Assembly (NCBI RefSeq): GCF_900605005.1 | Contig: NZ_LR027558.1 | Coordinates: forward strand, 2,092,227 to 2,136,640 | Source of the DNA: Acidipropionibacterium timonense | GTDB lineage: Bacteria > Actinomycetota > Actinomycetes > Propionibacteriales > Propionibacteriaceae | Length of the DNA: 44,414 nucleotides | Direction: 5' to 3' | Part shown: piece by piece, positions 18,639 through 26,430 of the stretch | How the letters are laid out: every line of letters starts with the position of its first letter | How positions within the stretch are numbered: position 1 is the stretch's first letter | Program-made: the position numbers and the translations under genes | The notes under the pieces: model-generated | What the model was told of the DNA's origin: nothing | Databases searched by the model: none | The model's input: the letters and a program-made list of their open reading frames with translations, nothing else

Positions 18639-19369
18639 CAGTTGTAGCTCCTGCGCTGGTCCGGCGGAGGGACGACCGCACCCTTGTACTCGACGGGGAT
18701 GCCGCCGAGCGGGTAGTCCTTGCGCTGCGGGTGCCCGACCCAGTCGTCCGGCATGAGGATGCGGGTGAGGGCCGGGTGGCCGTCGAAGACGACCCCGAAC
18801 ATGTCCCAGGCCTCGCGTTCCTGGAAGTCGGCGTGCGGGTACACGGCGACGACGGAGGGGACGTGGGGGTGATGGTCCTCGGGGTCGGCCAGGGCCACCT
18901 CGAGGCGGATCATGCGGTTGTGGGTGAACGACCGCAGGTCGTAGACGACGTGCATCTCCTGGCCGGTCATCTGCGGGTAGTGCACGCAGGTGAGGCAGGC
19001 GCAGGACTCGAACCGCAGCTGTTCGTCGTCGCGCAGGGCGGTGACGAGGTCGACGAGCTTGTCCGGGAGGACGAAGAAGGTGATCTCGCCGCGGTCGACG
19101 AGGGTGAGTCCGGCGGAGAACCCGGGGACGAGCTGTTCCATGCGGTCGGCGACCTCGTCGAACCAACCGCCGTAGGGGCGCTCGCTCGACCCGGCCATCT
19201 CGACGACCCGGGTCATGCCGCCGTAGCCGGAGGTGTCACCGGAACCGGAGGCCCCACCCCACATGCCGTGCCGGGTCCCGATGACCGGACGCGCAGCGGC
19301 CTGGGCGGAGGTGGCCTCGAGGGTGCCGTCCTCGGGCACCTCGGGGGTCAGCGGGGATCCGTCGCTCAT
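18638..19369 (-). CDS. nuoC: NADH-quinone oxidoreductase subunit C
   Basis: 30-kDa-type subunit of 243 residues, separate from NuoD. The C-terminal signature [42 protein letters not shown] is unmistakable. A low-complexity Gly/Ser-rich N-terminus of about 60 residues precedes the conserved domain. It overlaps nuoB by 4 nt. Confidence 0.96.
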   Translation of the reverse strand: MSDGSPLTPEVPEDGTLEATSAQAAARPVIGTRHGMWGGASGSGDTSGYGGMTRVVEMAGSSERPYGGWFDEVADRMEQLVPGFSAGLTLVDRGEITFFVLPDKLVDLVTALRDDEQLRFESCACLTCVHYPQMTGQEMHVVYDLRSFTHNRMIRLEVALADPEDHHPHVPSVVAVYPHADFQEREAWDMFGVVFDGHPALTRILMPDDWVGHPQRKDYPLGGIPVEYKGAVVPPPDQRRSYN

Positions 19370-19923
19370 CGCATGAGTCCCTTCATCTCGAGGGTCGAGG
19401 GTGCCTCGAGGGCGATCCTCTCCTTGGCCTTCTCGACCTCGGCCATGTGGCCGAGCAGCGGCCAGTGCTGGATCTGCTCACGGAGCTTGAAGATGGCGTC
19501 GATGAGCATGTCGGGGCTGGGCGGGCACCCGGGCAGGTAGATGTCGACCGGGACGATGTGGTCGCATCCCTGGACGACGGCGTAGTTGTTGAAGATGCCG
19601 CCCGAGGAGGCGCAGGCCCCCATCGAGATGACCCACTTGGGATTGGGCATCTGGTCGTAGAGCTGTCGGACGACGGGGGCCATCTTCTGGCTCACCCGAC
19701 CCGAGACGATCATGAGGTCGGCCTGACGGGGTGAGGCGCGGAACACCTCGTGGCCCCAGCGGGCGGCGTCGTGGCGGGGACCGCCGTAGGAGATCATCTC
19801 GATGGCGCAGCACGCCAGGCCCATGGTGAGGGGCCAGAACGAGGTCTTGCGCAACCACCCGACGATGGCCTCCATGGAGGTCATCATGATGCCGGCGGGG
19901 ACGTCGGCGTCGTACTCGGCCAT
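19366..19923 (-). CDS. nuoB: NADH-quinone oxidoreductase subunit B
   Basis: Subunit of 185 residues holding the terminal [4Fe-4S] cluster N2, which reduces menaquinone. Ligands are the adjacent pair Cys 38/39 in GLACCAIEM, Cys 104 in MGACASSGG and Cys 133 in [10 protein letters not shown] strong GGAAGGA ribosome site precedes the ATG, 19 nt after the nuoA stop. Confidence 0.97.
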   Translation of the reverse strand: MAEYDADVPAGIMMTSMEAIVGWLRKTSFWPLTMGLACCAIEMISYGGPRHDAARWGHEVFRASPRQADLMIVSGRVSQKMAPVVRQLYDQMPNPKWVISMGACASSGGIFNNYAVVQGCDHIVPVDIYLPGCPPSPDMLIDAIFKLREQIQHWPLLGHMAEVEKAKERIALEAPSTLEMKGLMR

Positions 19924-19942
19924 GGTGTCCTTCCTTCCCTGC

Positions 19943-20302
19943 TCAGTCCCAGTCCAGGCCGCCGCGGCGGTAGATGTACAGGTACGAGACGAACACCGTC
20001 ACGATGAACAGGAGCATCTCGACCATGCCGAAGACACCCAACCGGGTGAAGTCGGCGGCCCAGGGGTACAGGAAGACGATCTCGATGTCGAAGACGATGT
20101 AGAGCATCGCCACGACGTAGTACTTCACGGGGAACCGGCCGCCACCGGCCGGTTGGGGAGTCGGCTCGATGCCGCACTCGTAGGTCTCGTGCTTCGACCG
20201 GTTCTGCCTGGTCGGGCTGAAGACGTGGTTGAGCGTGATCGTCGCCACGACGAAGAGCGCAGCCAGGATCGCCAGTCCGAGCAGGGGCAGGTACGAGTTC
20301 AT
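19943..20302 (-). CDS. nuoA: NADH-quinone oxidoreductase subunit A
   Basis: Three-helix membrane subunit of 119 residues at the start of the operon. The conserved loop ETYECGIEP and the acidic helix [17 protein letters not shown] are present. The start is the ATG at 20302 ([10 protein letters not shown]), with AGGTGG nine bases upstream; a longer in-frame ATG at 20446 lies inside menJ and is not credible. Only 76 nt separate it from menJ, so read-through from the menJ promoter is plausible. Confidence 0.96.
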   Translation of the reverse strand: MNSYLPLLGLAILAALFVVATITLNHVFSPTRQNRSKHETYECGIEPTPQPAGGGRFPVKYYVVAMLYIVFDIEIVFLYPWAADFTRLGVFGMVEMLLFIVTVFVSYLYIYRRGGLDWD

Positions 20303-20331
20303 CGTTGGGTACCACCTTGTCCGACGTGATG

Positions 20332-20345
20332 TCTCCGACCGGAGA
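20332..20345. promoter_or_regulatory. Short dyad upstream of nuoA
   Basis: TCTCCG and CGGAGA are perfect reverse complements 2 nt apart, 30-43 nt before the nuoA ATG in the menJ-nuoA gap. It is operator-sized, but it is short enough to occur by chance in such GC-rich DNA. Confidence 0.3.
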
Positions 20346-20378
20346 GTACGCCCATCGGGTCGAGTGCCGTGCAGGTAC

Positions 20379-21659
20379 TCATGCCGAGGGCGCCAATCTG
20401 GTGAGGGCGTTGATGACGTGGTCGTACACGTCGCCGTCCCGCGCATCGGTGAGATTCGCGAGAAGTTTGTTGACGAACCTCATGAGTGAGGCCCGTGGAA
20501 GGCCGTAGGTCGTGCACAGACGCATGACCCGCGGGTCGCCGATGAGCTTGACGAAGATCGTCCCCAGGCGGAAGTACCCGCCGAAGTGGGAGCGCAGAGC
20601 CGTGGGGTAACCCTCGAGGGCCCGCTCGGCGGAGCGGGAACCCACGCCGCGGTAGTGCGCCTGGGCGATGGCCTCGGCCGCCAGGGCTCCGGCCTCGAGG
20701 GCGTAGTCGATGCCTTCTCCGTTGAAGGGGTTGACCATGCCGCCGGCGTCCCCGACGAGCAGCAGCCCGCGGGTGTAGGCGGGTTTGCGGTTGAAGGCCA
20801 TCGGCAGCGCCGCGCCGCGGATGGGCCCCTCCTGGTTCTCCGAGGTCAACCCCCACTCGGCCGGCTGGTGCGAGAGCCAGCGGGTCATGAGGGCGCGGTA
20901 GTCGGTCTTGCGGAAGGCGTCGGAGGAGTCGAGCATGCCCAGGCCGACGTTGACGGTGCCGTCGCCCACCGGGAACACCCAGCCGTAGCCGGGCAGCAGA
21001 TCGGACTGGTGCGGGGCACCGTCCCACAGCTCGAGCCAGCTCTCGAGGAACTCCCCGTCGCTGAGCGAGGAACGGTAATAGGTGCGCACCGCGACCCCCA
21101 TGGGGCGGTCCTGGCGGCGCTCCAGACCCATGGACACGGCCAGCCGGGAGGAGTTGCCGTCGGCGGCGACGACGACCGGGGCGCGGAATCGGCGTCCGTC
21201 AGCGGTGCGGACCCCGACGATCCGGTCGGTGTGCTCGTCGAGGAGGGGCGCGACGACGTTGGCACCGGTGACGAGAGTGGCCCCCTGCGCCGCGGCGTGC
21301 TCGGCCAGTCGCTGGTCGAGCTGGGTGCGCCGACACACCATGCCGAAGTTCGGGAAGTCGGCGAGGTCGGGCCAGGGCAGGATGAACGGGGCGACGGTGC
21401 CACCGTGGATCCGCAGGCCGTGGGTGTGCTTCCAGCCGGCATCCTCGGAGACGTCGATCCCCAGACCGATGAGCTGCTTGACCGCGCGCGGCGTCAGACC
21501 GTCCCCGCAGACCTTGTCGCGGGGGAAGGACGCCTTCTCGAGCAGGGTGACCTGGAGACCGTGGCGGGCCAGGTGCGCGGCCGTAGCCGATCCGCCCGGT
21601 CCGGCCCCGACCACGACGGCGTCGGAGTCGACGACGTCGCCGTCGACGGATCCCGTCAT
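20379..21659 (-). CDS. menJ: Geranylgeranyl-reductase-family flavoprotein, probable menaquinone side-chain reductase
   Basis: FAD-dependent oxidoreductase of 426 residues. It has the Rossmann motif VVVGAGPGGSATAAHL at 15-30, CGDGLTPRAV with Cys 51, and the second FAD motif LVGDAGGMVNPFNGEG at 301-316. The family reduces isoprenoid double bonds. Its place directly before nuoA and near menG and menA supports a role like mycobacterial MenJ, which partly saturates the menaquinone tail. This function is inferred from family and context. Promoter signals at 21691-21720 and GAGGAGG before the ATG are visible. Confidence 0.85.
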   Translation of the reverse strand: MTGSVDGDVVDSDAVVVGAGPGGSATAAHLARHGLQVTLLEKASFPRDKVCGDGLTPRAVKQLIGLGIDVSEDAGWKHTHGLRIHGGTVAPFILPWPDLADFPNFGMVCRRTQLDQRLAEHAAAQGATLVTGANVVAPLLDEHTDRIVGVRTADGRRFRAPVVVAADGNSSRLAVSMGLERRQDRPMGVAVRTYYRSSLSDGEFLESWLELWDGAPHQSDLLPGYGWVFPVGDGTVNVGLGMLDSSDAFRKTDYRALMTRWLSHQPAEWGLTSENQEGPIRGAALPMAFNRKPAYTRGLLLVGDAGGMVNPFNGEGIDYALEAGALAAEAIAQAHYRGVGSRSAERALEGYPTALRSHFGGYFRLGTIFVKLIGDPRVMRLCTTYGLPRASLMRFVNKLLANLTDARDGDVYDHVINALTRLAPSA

Positions 21660-21690
21660 GGAAAGCCTCCTCGCTGGTGTGGTTCACCTG

Positions 21691-21720
21691 AGTCTATGGC
21701 CGGTCGTGCTCTTCGTCACA
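21691..21720 (-). promoter_or_regulatory. Candidate promoter of menJ (and perhaps nuo)
   Basis: On the minus strand a TAGACT -10 box (21691-21696) is preceded at 18 nt spacing by TGTGAC (21715-21720), a fair -35. The predicted start would leave a leader of about 25 nt carrying the GAGGAGG ribosome site of menJ. Confidence 0.5.
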
Positions 21721-21752
21721 ATCGGGCGTGCCGCGGTCTGACTAGGGATGAC

Positions 21753-21762
21753 GCCGTCCGGA
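21753..21762. repeat. GCCGTCCGGA half-site
   Basis: The 10-mer GCCGTCCGGA recurs inside the palindrome at 21866-21881, in the same 240-nt divergent promoter region. This suggests a second, weaker binding site for the same factor. Confidence 0.35.
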
Positions 21763-21798
21763 GGGGACGCTATTTGGCAATGTTCTCGTGACGTAATT

Positions 21799-21815
21799 CG
21801 GTTCGCGGGGAACCG
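21799..21815. repeat. Small inverted repeat in the menJ / menF-like divergent region
   Basis: CGGTTC (21799-21804) and GAACCG (21810-21815) are perfect reverse complements 5 nt apart, midway between the two divergent promoters. It may be an operator or may be chance. Confidence 0.3.
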
Positions 21816-21865
21816 GACCCGCTCGGGCCATGGCCGCACAGGGTTCCGACATGCGCGCGCTGACC

Positions 21866-21881
21866 AGCCGTCCGGACGGCT
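21866..21881. promoter_or_regulatory. Perfect 16-bp palindrome, candidate operator
   Basis: AGCCGTCCGGACGGCT is its own reverse complement. It ends 5 nt before the TATTGT -10 box at 21887, so a bound protein would cover the spacer of that promoter. Its core GCCGTCCGGA is repeated at 21753-21762. Confidence 0.5.
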
Positions 21882-21886
21882 CCGGG

Positions 21887-21892
21887 TATTGT
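21887..21892 (+). promoter_or_regulatory. -10 box TATTGT of a leaderless transcript
   Basis: TATTGT fits TANNNT and ends 7 nt before the ATG at 21900. Transcription would then begin at or next to the start codon. No Shine-Dalgarno sequence is present, which supports leaderless translation. Confidence 0.6.
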
Positions 21893-21899
21893 CGTCCAC

Positions 21900-23144
21900 A
21901 TGATCGTCAACCCTGGATCGACCCGGTTGCGTGCCCGGACCGTGGTCATCGACGACCCAGGGTCGCTCGGATCCTTCATGACGCCGACCGACTCCACCTG
22001 CATGCTCCACCGTGGCGACGGGGTCGTCGGCATCGGCGAGATCGCGCGGTTCGAGACGGACTCCCCCGCTGCGGCCGACGTCTGGTGGGAGGCCTTCTGC
22101 GCCGAACTCGAGAACGAGACCGAGCTGCCCGGGGTCTTCGGCACCGGACCGGTGGCCTTCGGCTCGTTCACCTTCGATCCCGACCGCTCCTCCTCACGCT
22201 CGGTCATGATCGTCCCGAGAACCATCATCGGACGACGCTACGGGCAGTCCTGGCTCACCCAGTTCTCGTACGACCGGGTCGTCTCGGACCCTCCCCGCAG
22301 GCAGATCCGACCCCGACGCCCACCGTCCATCGATCTCACCGATGGGGCGATCAGCGCGCAGCGATGGCGTCAGGTGGCCGCTCAGGCGCAGTACCTCCTC
22401 ATCCCCGGCGGGCTGGAGCGGCTCGTCATCATGCGCGACATGCTGGCCACCAGCCCCCTTCCCATCGACCCACGCTGGATCGTCGGCACCCTGTCGCGCC
22501 GCTTCCCCGACGCCTGGACCTACCATGTCGCCGGCGCCGTGGGGACGACGTCCAAGCTCACCGTGCAGGTGCGCGACGGCCTGGTCACCTCCCGGGCCCT
22601 CACCCATGCACCGGGACGGCGTCCGCAGACCGAGGAGCTGCTCCTCGACGCGCTCGTCGGCGACGGCCCGCTGGCCGCCCAGCACGCCGAGATCGTCAAC
22701 GCGGTACGCGACGCCCTGGCCCCCTTCTGCCAGGCCTGGCACCGACCGGAGACCCCGGGGCTGGTCGCCGGACCGGACGCCAGCTACCTCGTCTCGGACG
22801 TCAGCGGGGTGACGACGGGGGCCACCTCCTCCCTCACCATCCTCAGCGCCCTGCACCCGACGGCCTTCGTCACCGGGACCCCACCGTGGCGGGCGCAGGC
22901 CGTCCTGGCCGAGGTGGAGGAGCTCGACAGGGGTCGGGTGAGTGGACCGGTCGGTTGGGTCGACGCCATGGGCAACGGCCAGTGGCTGTCGGACTGCCGC
23001 GGTGGCCAGCTCGACGCCGTCGACCCACGGATCCTCCACGTCTTCCTCGGCCAGCCGGTCGGGATCGACGACGACCCCGACGCCCTGGCTGCCGACCTCG
23101 AGAGTCAGCTGGCCACCCTCACGCGCCTGGTCACCCGGAGCTGA
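21900..23144 (+). CDS. Isochorismate synthase homologue with a degenerate active site (probable pseudoenzyme)
   Basis: A 414-residue protein of the chorismate-binding MenF/EntC family. The N-terminal half is family-like (GTGPVAFGSFTFD at 81-93, VPRTIIGRR at 105-113, WLTQF), as are ALHPTAFVTGTP at 317-328 and DRGRVSGPVGWVDA at 343-356. The catalytic positions are not: the base Lys of KVVLAR is Arg174, ATPE reads TTSK (217-219 region), LAGT reads LTHA (234-237), the Glu of the EH metal ligand is Gln261, HLATD reads YLVSD, GDGEW reads GNGQW (Gln361), and the C-terminal GxGIV...ExxE region reads GQPVG...AADLE. Both Mg2+-ligand glutamates appear lost. The open frame and intact fold argue against a decaying gene. 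A regulatory or altered-substrate role in menaquinone synthesis is possible but unproven. Confidence 0.75.
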   Translation: MIVNPGSTRLRARTVVIDDPGSLGSFMTPTDSTCMLHRGDGVVGIGEIARFETDSPAAADVWWEAFCAELENETELPGVFGTGPVAFGSFTFDPDRSSSRSVMIVPRTIIGRRYGQSWLTQFSYDRVVSDPPRRQIRPRRPPSIDLTDGAISAQRWRQVAAQAQYLLIPGGLERLVIMRDMLATSPLPIDPRWIVGTLSRRFPDAWTYHVAGAVGTTSKLTVQVRDGLVTSRALTHAPGRRPQTEELLLDALVGDGPLAAQHAEIVNAVRDALAPFCQAWHRPETPGLVAGPDASYLVSDVSGVTTGATSSLTILSALHPTAFVTGTPPWRAQAVLAEVEELDRGRVSGPVGWVDAMGNGQWLSDCRGGQLDAVDPRILHVFLGQPVGIDDDPDALAADLESQLATLTRLVTRS

Positions 23145-23181
23145 CCCCTTCCCGGAGCCGGCCCTTCGCGCGGTGGGCCTC

Positions 23182-23218
23182 CTCCCGGGGCGGGGCGCGC
23201 CGCTCGCGGACCCGGGAG
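23182..23218. terminator. Candidate bidirectional terminator between convergent genes
   Basis: CTCCCGGG (23182-23189) and CCCGGGAG (23211-23218) form an 8-bp perfect stem around a GC-rich 21-nt loop. It lies in the 90-nt gap between the convergent stops of the MenF-like gene and the membrane-protein gene. No U-run is seen on either strand. Confidence 0.4.
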
Positions 23219-23234
23219 CCACCGGGGCCGGGTC

Positions 23235-25013
23235 TCAGCGGCGCACGACCCTCTTGTCCCCCTTGGACGGGCGGTCCCCGCGGGCCAGTTCGCGCTGCTC
23301 GGCGAGCTGCCGGCGCGACTCCTCCTGCATCTCCTGGAGCTGTTGCTGGTCCAGACCGCCCATCCGCAGCACGGAGAAGGCCACCACCGCGGCGACGACG
23401 CTGATCCACGGGGACAGGCCGAGCACCTGCCAGATGGTGATGAGGGCGACCATGTCGAGGCCGCGCACGAGGTTGAACATGAGGCCCGGGGGCATGGCAC
23501 CGGCCTGGGTGGCGACCATGGGGGCCGAGTAGTCGGCCGGCTTGGCCGAGACCCACCGGACCGCGCCGACGAACCCGGCCGCCGCGGTGACCAGGGCGTT
23601 CATCGCGGCGTGGCCCCAGTCCATCCGACCGGCGGCGCCCAGGCCGTGGAAGGCCGGGACGGTGGCGATCGCCCACAACAGCGCGAGCCCCGCCGGCACG
23701 GCCGAGGCGGCCGTGCGCACCTGGGAGGTCGTGAAGGGCAGGGTGCGCATGAGTCCCTTGGTCCGGCTCAGCACGCGCAGGCTGGTGAAGAACGGCACGA
23801 GCGCGGCGACGAGCACGAGGGCCGAGACCGGCGAGGACAACCTGCCCAGACCCAGGGCCTGCACGGCGTAGGGCACGAGGATCGTCACGACGAGGGTGAT
23901 GAGCGGACGGGGGAACCGCACGAGACGCTGGACGTCACGCCAGATGAGGGCCTGCAGTCCCATCCCCCGCCCCCGGGTGGGCCGGACGTGGCCCCGTTCG
24001 ACGGCCTCCCGCTCCTGGAGGATGTCCCGGATGAGGGCGAAGTCGAGGGCGAAGGCGGCACCCTGCATACCGGCGGCCAGCGAACCTCCGGCCATGAGGC
24101 GGGCCCGTCGGATCGAGTTGAGTCGCCGGCGGGCCAGGATCGCCGCGACGACGAGGACGACGACGCCGCCGATCCCGATCCCCCAGGCGATGGCCAGGGA
24201 CAGGTTCGTGCTCAGGGCCACCGGGTACCAGCCGGTGGCGGTCATCACGACCGCGATCATGGCCAGGGTCCCGGCCGCCGCGGCCAGGGACTGCACCGCC
24301 CGGACGGTCCAGGCCCGCTCGGCCCCCTGCTCGGCGGCCGCGAAGGCGACGACCGCCGCCGCGCCCAGGCCCATCGCGACGGTCCAGGCCGCGATCGCCA
24401 CCCCGGACGACCCGGTGAGGGCCGAGACGAGGGCGCCGAGGACGGCCCCGGCGACGAGCGCCACGACGAGGGCGGCGCTGAGACGCTTGCGCAGCAGCCG
24501 CGACCGGTCGATCGGGGCGTCGAGCAGCCAGAATCCCTCGGCCGCCGAGGCGAGCACCGGACCGAAGATCCGCGAGGCGGCCAGGGCGAACGCCAGGACG
24601 GCCGTCGTCGCCGCCACCGGCAGCATGTCGCGGGCCGTCCGGCACCCGGTCGAGGTGCAGCCCGAGGCCTGCCCCTGGGCCTGGACGACGAGGCTGATGA
24701 CCATGGCCAGGACGACGACGAGGGAGAAGATGAGGACGTAGCCGTCACCCAGGGCCTGCCAGATGTTGCGCGTCGTGCGGCCCCTGCGCCAGTCGCCCAT
24801 GAGGAGCTCGAGCTGACGCTCGTCGGCCTGCCCGGCCCAGTACTCCTGCGGATCGTGGTCGACGACGAGGGTCGCGTCGGGAAGTTCCCCTCCCAACTCG
24901 CGCTCGGCTGCGGACTCGCTGGCATCGACCTGGCCGGAGGCCGCCCGCGAGTTCTGGGAGGGCTTGCCCTGCCCGGGACGACGGGGGGTGTTGCGGGACC
25001 TGCGCCGGCTCAT
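23235..25013 (-). CDS. Multi-pass membrane protein, probable ABC exporter permease (DUF6297-like)
   Basis: A 592-residue protein with a charged cytoplasmic N-terminus (about 95 residues), then about a dozen hydrophobic helices, and a Gln/Glu-rich basic C-terminal tail of about 45 residues. The start of the membrane domain (IWQALGDGYVLIFSLVVVLAMV) recalls actinobacterial DUF6297 proteins; this family name is from memory. Its ATG overlaps the stop of the ABC ATPase gene by 4 nt, so the two surely form one transporter. The substrate is unknown. Confidence 0.7.
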   Translation of the reverse strand: MSRRRSRNTPRRPGQGKPSQNSRAASGQVDASESAAERELGGELPDATLVVDHDPQEYWAGQADERQLELLMGDWRRGRTTRNIWQALGDGYVLIFSLVVVLAMVISLVVQAQGQASGCTSTGCRTARDMLPVAATTAVLAFALAASRIFGPVLASAAEGFWLLDAPIDRSRLLRKRLSAALVVALVAGAVLGALVSALTGSSGVAIAAWTVAMGLGAAAVVAFAAAEQGAERAWTVRAVQSLAAAAGTLAMIAVVMTATGWYPVALSTNLSLAIAWGIGIGGVVVLVVAAILARRRLNSIRRARLMAGGSLAAGMQGAAFALDFALIRDILQEREAVERGHVRPTRGRGMGLQALIWRDVQRLVRFPRPLITLVVTILVPYAVQALGLGRLSSPVSALVLVAALVPFFTSLRVLSRTKGLMRTLPFTTSQVRTAASAVPAGLALLWAIATVPAFHGLGAAGRMDWGHAAMNALVTAAAGFVGAVRWVSAKPADYSAPMVATQAGAMPPGLMFNLVRGLDMVALITIWQVLGLSPWISVVAAVVAFSVLRMGGLDQQQLQEMQEESRRQLAEQRELARGDRPSKGDKRVVRR

Positions 25014-25654
25014 CCGCGCGGCCCTCCCAGCTCGACGATCCGGGCCCCCAGGCTCTCGACGAGGGCCGGCTCGTGGCTGGCCATGACGATGGCCAGGCCC
25101 TGGTGGAGTTCCTCCTTGAGGCGCTTGGCGAGCCAGGCGATGCCCTCGACGTCCAGGCGCGCCTCGGGCTCGTCGAGGACGAGGAGCTTGCGCGGACGCA
25201 CCAGGGCGGTGGCCAGACCCAGGCGACGTCGCTGACCCGAGGACAGGGTGCCGGGCAGCTGACCGGACTGCGGGACGAGCTGCACCTCCTCGAGGACCTC
25301 GTCGACGAGCTCGTCGGCGTCGACGAGACCATGGGCCCGCGCCAGCAGGTCGAGGTGCTCGACGACGGACAGGTCGGGGAAGAAGTCGAGGTCGTCGATG
25401 ACGGTGGCGACATGGCGCCGGAACTCCGGATCGGTCTCCGAGACGCGACGGCCGAGGACCTCGACGGTGCCCGAGGTCGGTCGATCGGCGCCGACGAGGC
25501 AGCGCAGCACGGTCGACTTGCCGGCACCGTTGCGTCCGGTGAGGGCCACCGCCTCCCCCTCACGGACGGTGAGGGAGAACCCGCTGACGATGGTGTGGTC
25601 ACCGTAGGACTTCGTGAGGTCCTTGGCGACGAGGACGGTGCTGCGTGAGGCCAT
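25010..25654 (-). CDS. ABC transporter ATP-binding protein
   Basis: ATPase of 214 residues. Walker [10 protein letters not shown] lies near 39-47, the signature is [12 protein letters not shown], Walker B is [12 protein letters not shown], and the switch His is in MASHEP. It pairs with the membrane protein whose start it overlaps. The start at 25654 gives [18 protein letters not shown]; an alternative ATG at 25663 adds three residues. A GACAAT box 7 nt before 25654 suggests leaderless expression. Confidence 0.9.
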   Translation of the reverse strand: MASRSTVLVAKDLTKSYGDHTIVSGFSLTVREGEAVALTGRNGAGKSTVLRCLVGADRPTSGTVEVLGRRVSETDPEFRRHVATVIDDLDFFPDLSVVEHLDLLARAHGLVDADELVDEVLEEVQLVPQSGQLPGTLSSGQRRRLGLATALVRPRKLLVLDEPEARLDVEGIAWLAKRLKEELHQGLAIVMASHEPALVESLGARIVELGGPRG

Positions 25655-25661
25655 GGGGCAC

Positions 25662-25667
25662 ATTGTC
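25662..25667 (-). promoter_or_regulatory. Candidate -10 box (GACAAT) of the ABC transporter operon
   Basis: On the minus strand GACAAT ends 7 nt before the ATG at 25654 with no ribosome site in between. It lacks the first T of TANNNT, so support is moderate. The divergent menG start is only 73 nt away. Confidence 0.35.
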
Positions 25668-25714
25668 CCGCACGGCACACCACCGACCCAAAACCGCCGT
25701 CCACGAGCCTGTGC

Positions 25715-25720
25715 CAGACT
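25715..25720 (+). promoter_or_regulatory. Candidate -10 box (CAGACT) of menG
   Basis: CAGACT, one base from TAGACT, ends 6 nt before the menG GTG. No Shine-Dalgarno sequence is visible, so a leaderless transcript is likely. Confidence 0.35.
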
Positions 25721-25726
25721 GTTCAG

Positions 25727-26425
25727 GTGCTGACCACCCGAGCCACCCTCGACAAACGCCGTGCGGACGTCGCCTCGATGTTCGACGGCGTCGCCCGTCG
25801 CTACGACCTCATGAACTCCCTCATGACCCTGGGGGCGGTCGATCGGTGGCGCCAGTACGTCGTCGACGCCGTCGAGCCAGCACCCGGACAGCGCATCCTC
25901 GACCTGGCCGCCGGCACCGGCACCTCCTCGGCCACCTTCGCCGTCCACGGGGCGGAGGTCTACCCGACCGACATCTCCCTGGGGATGCTCGAGGTCGGCC
26001 ACCAGCGCCAGCCCGACCTGCACTTCGTCGCCGGGGACGCCACCGCCCTGCCCTACGCCGACGACACCTTCGATGCCGTGACGATCTCCTACGGGCTGCG
26101 CAACGTCGAGGACACCCGGGCGGCGCTCACCGAGATGCTGCGGGTCACCAGACCGGGTGGGCGGGTCGTCGTCTGCGAGTTCTCCACCCCGACCTGGGGG
26201 CCGTTCCGGCACGTCTACAAGGACTACCTGCTGGCGGCGATCCCCGCGATGGCCCGGATGGCCAGCTCGAACCGCGACGCCTACGACTACCTGGCCGAGT
26301 CGATCCTCGCCTGGCCCGACCAGGACCACCTGGCGGCTCTCATGACGGAGTGCGGGTGGAGGGCCGTGGCCTGGCGCAACATCGCCGGCGGCGTCCTGGC
26401 GCTCCACCGCGCCTGGAAGGCCTGA
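25727..26425 (+). CDS. menG: Demethylmenaquinone methyltransferase
   Basis: SAM-dependent methyltransferase (UbiE/MenG family) of 232 residues that carries out the last ring-methylation step of menaquinone synthesis. Visible are the N-terminal [13 protein letters not shown] at 18-30, the SAM motif [11 protein letters not shown] at 58-68, [25 protein letters not shown], and [15 protein letters not shown]. It starts with GTG and divergently faces the ABC transporter. The nuclease gene begins 5 nt after its stop. Confidence 0.93.
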   Translation: MLTTRATLDKRRADVASMFDGVARRYDLMNSLMTLGAVDRWRQYVVDAVEPAPGQRILDLAAGTGTSSATFAVHGAEVYPTDISLGMLEVGHQRQPDLHFVAGDATALPYADDTFDAVTISYGLRNVEDTRAALTEMLRVTRPGGRVVVCEFSTPTWGPFRHVYKDYLLAAIPAMARMASSNRDAYDYLAESILAWPDQDHLAALMTECGWRAVAWRNIAGGVLALHRAWKA

Positions 26426-26430
26426 GCCGC

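Noticed and set aside
25645-26430. N-terminal 262 codons of the frame leading into the nuclease
   Set aside because: This part overlaps menG in another frame and reads as Arg/Pro-rich nonsense. The nuclease homology begins at the GTG at 26431.
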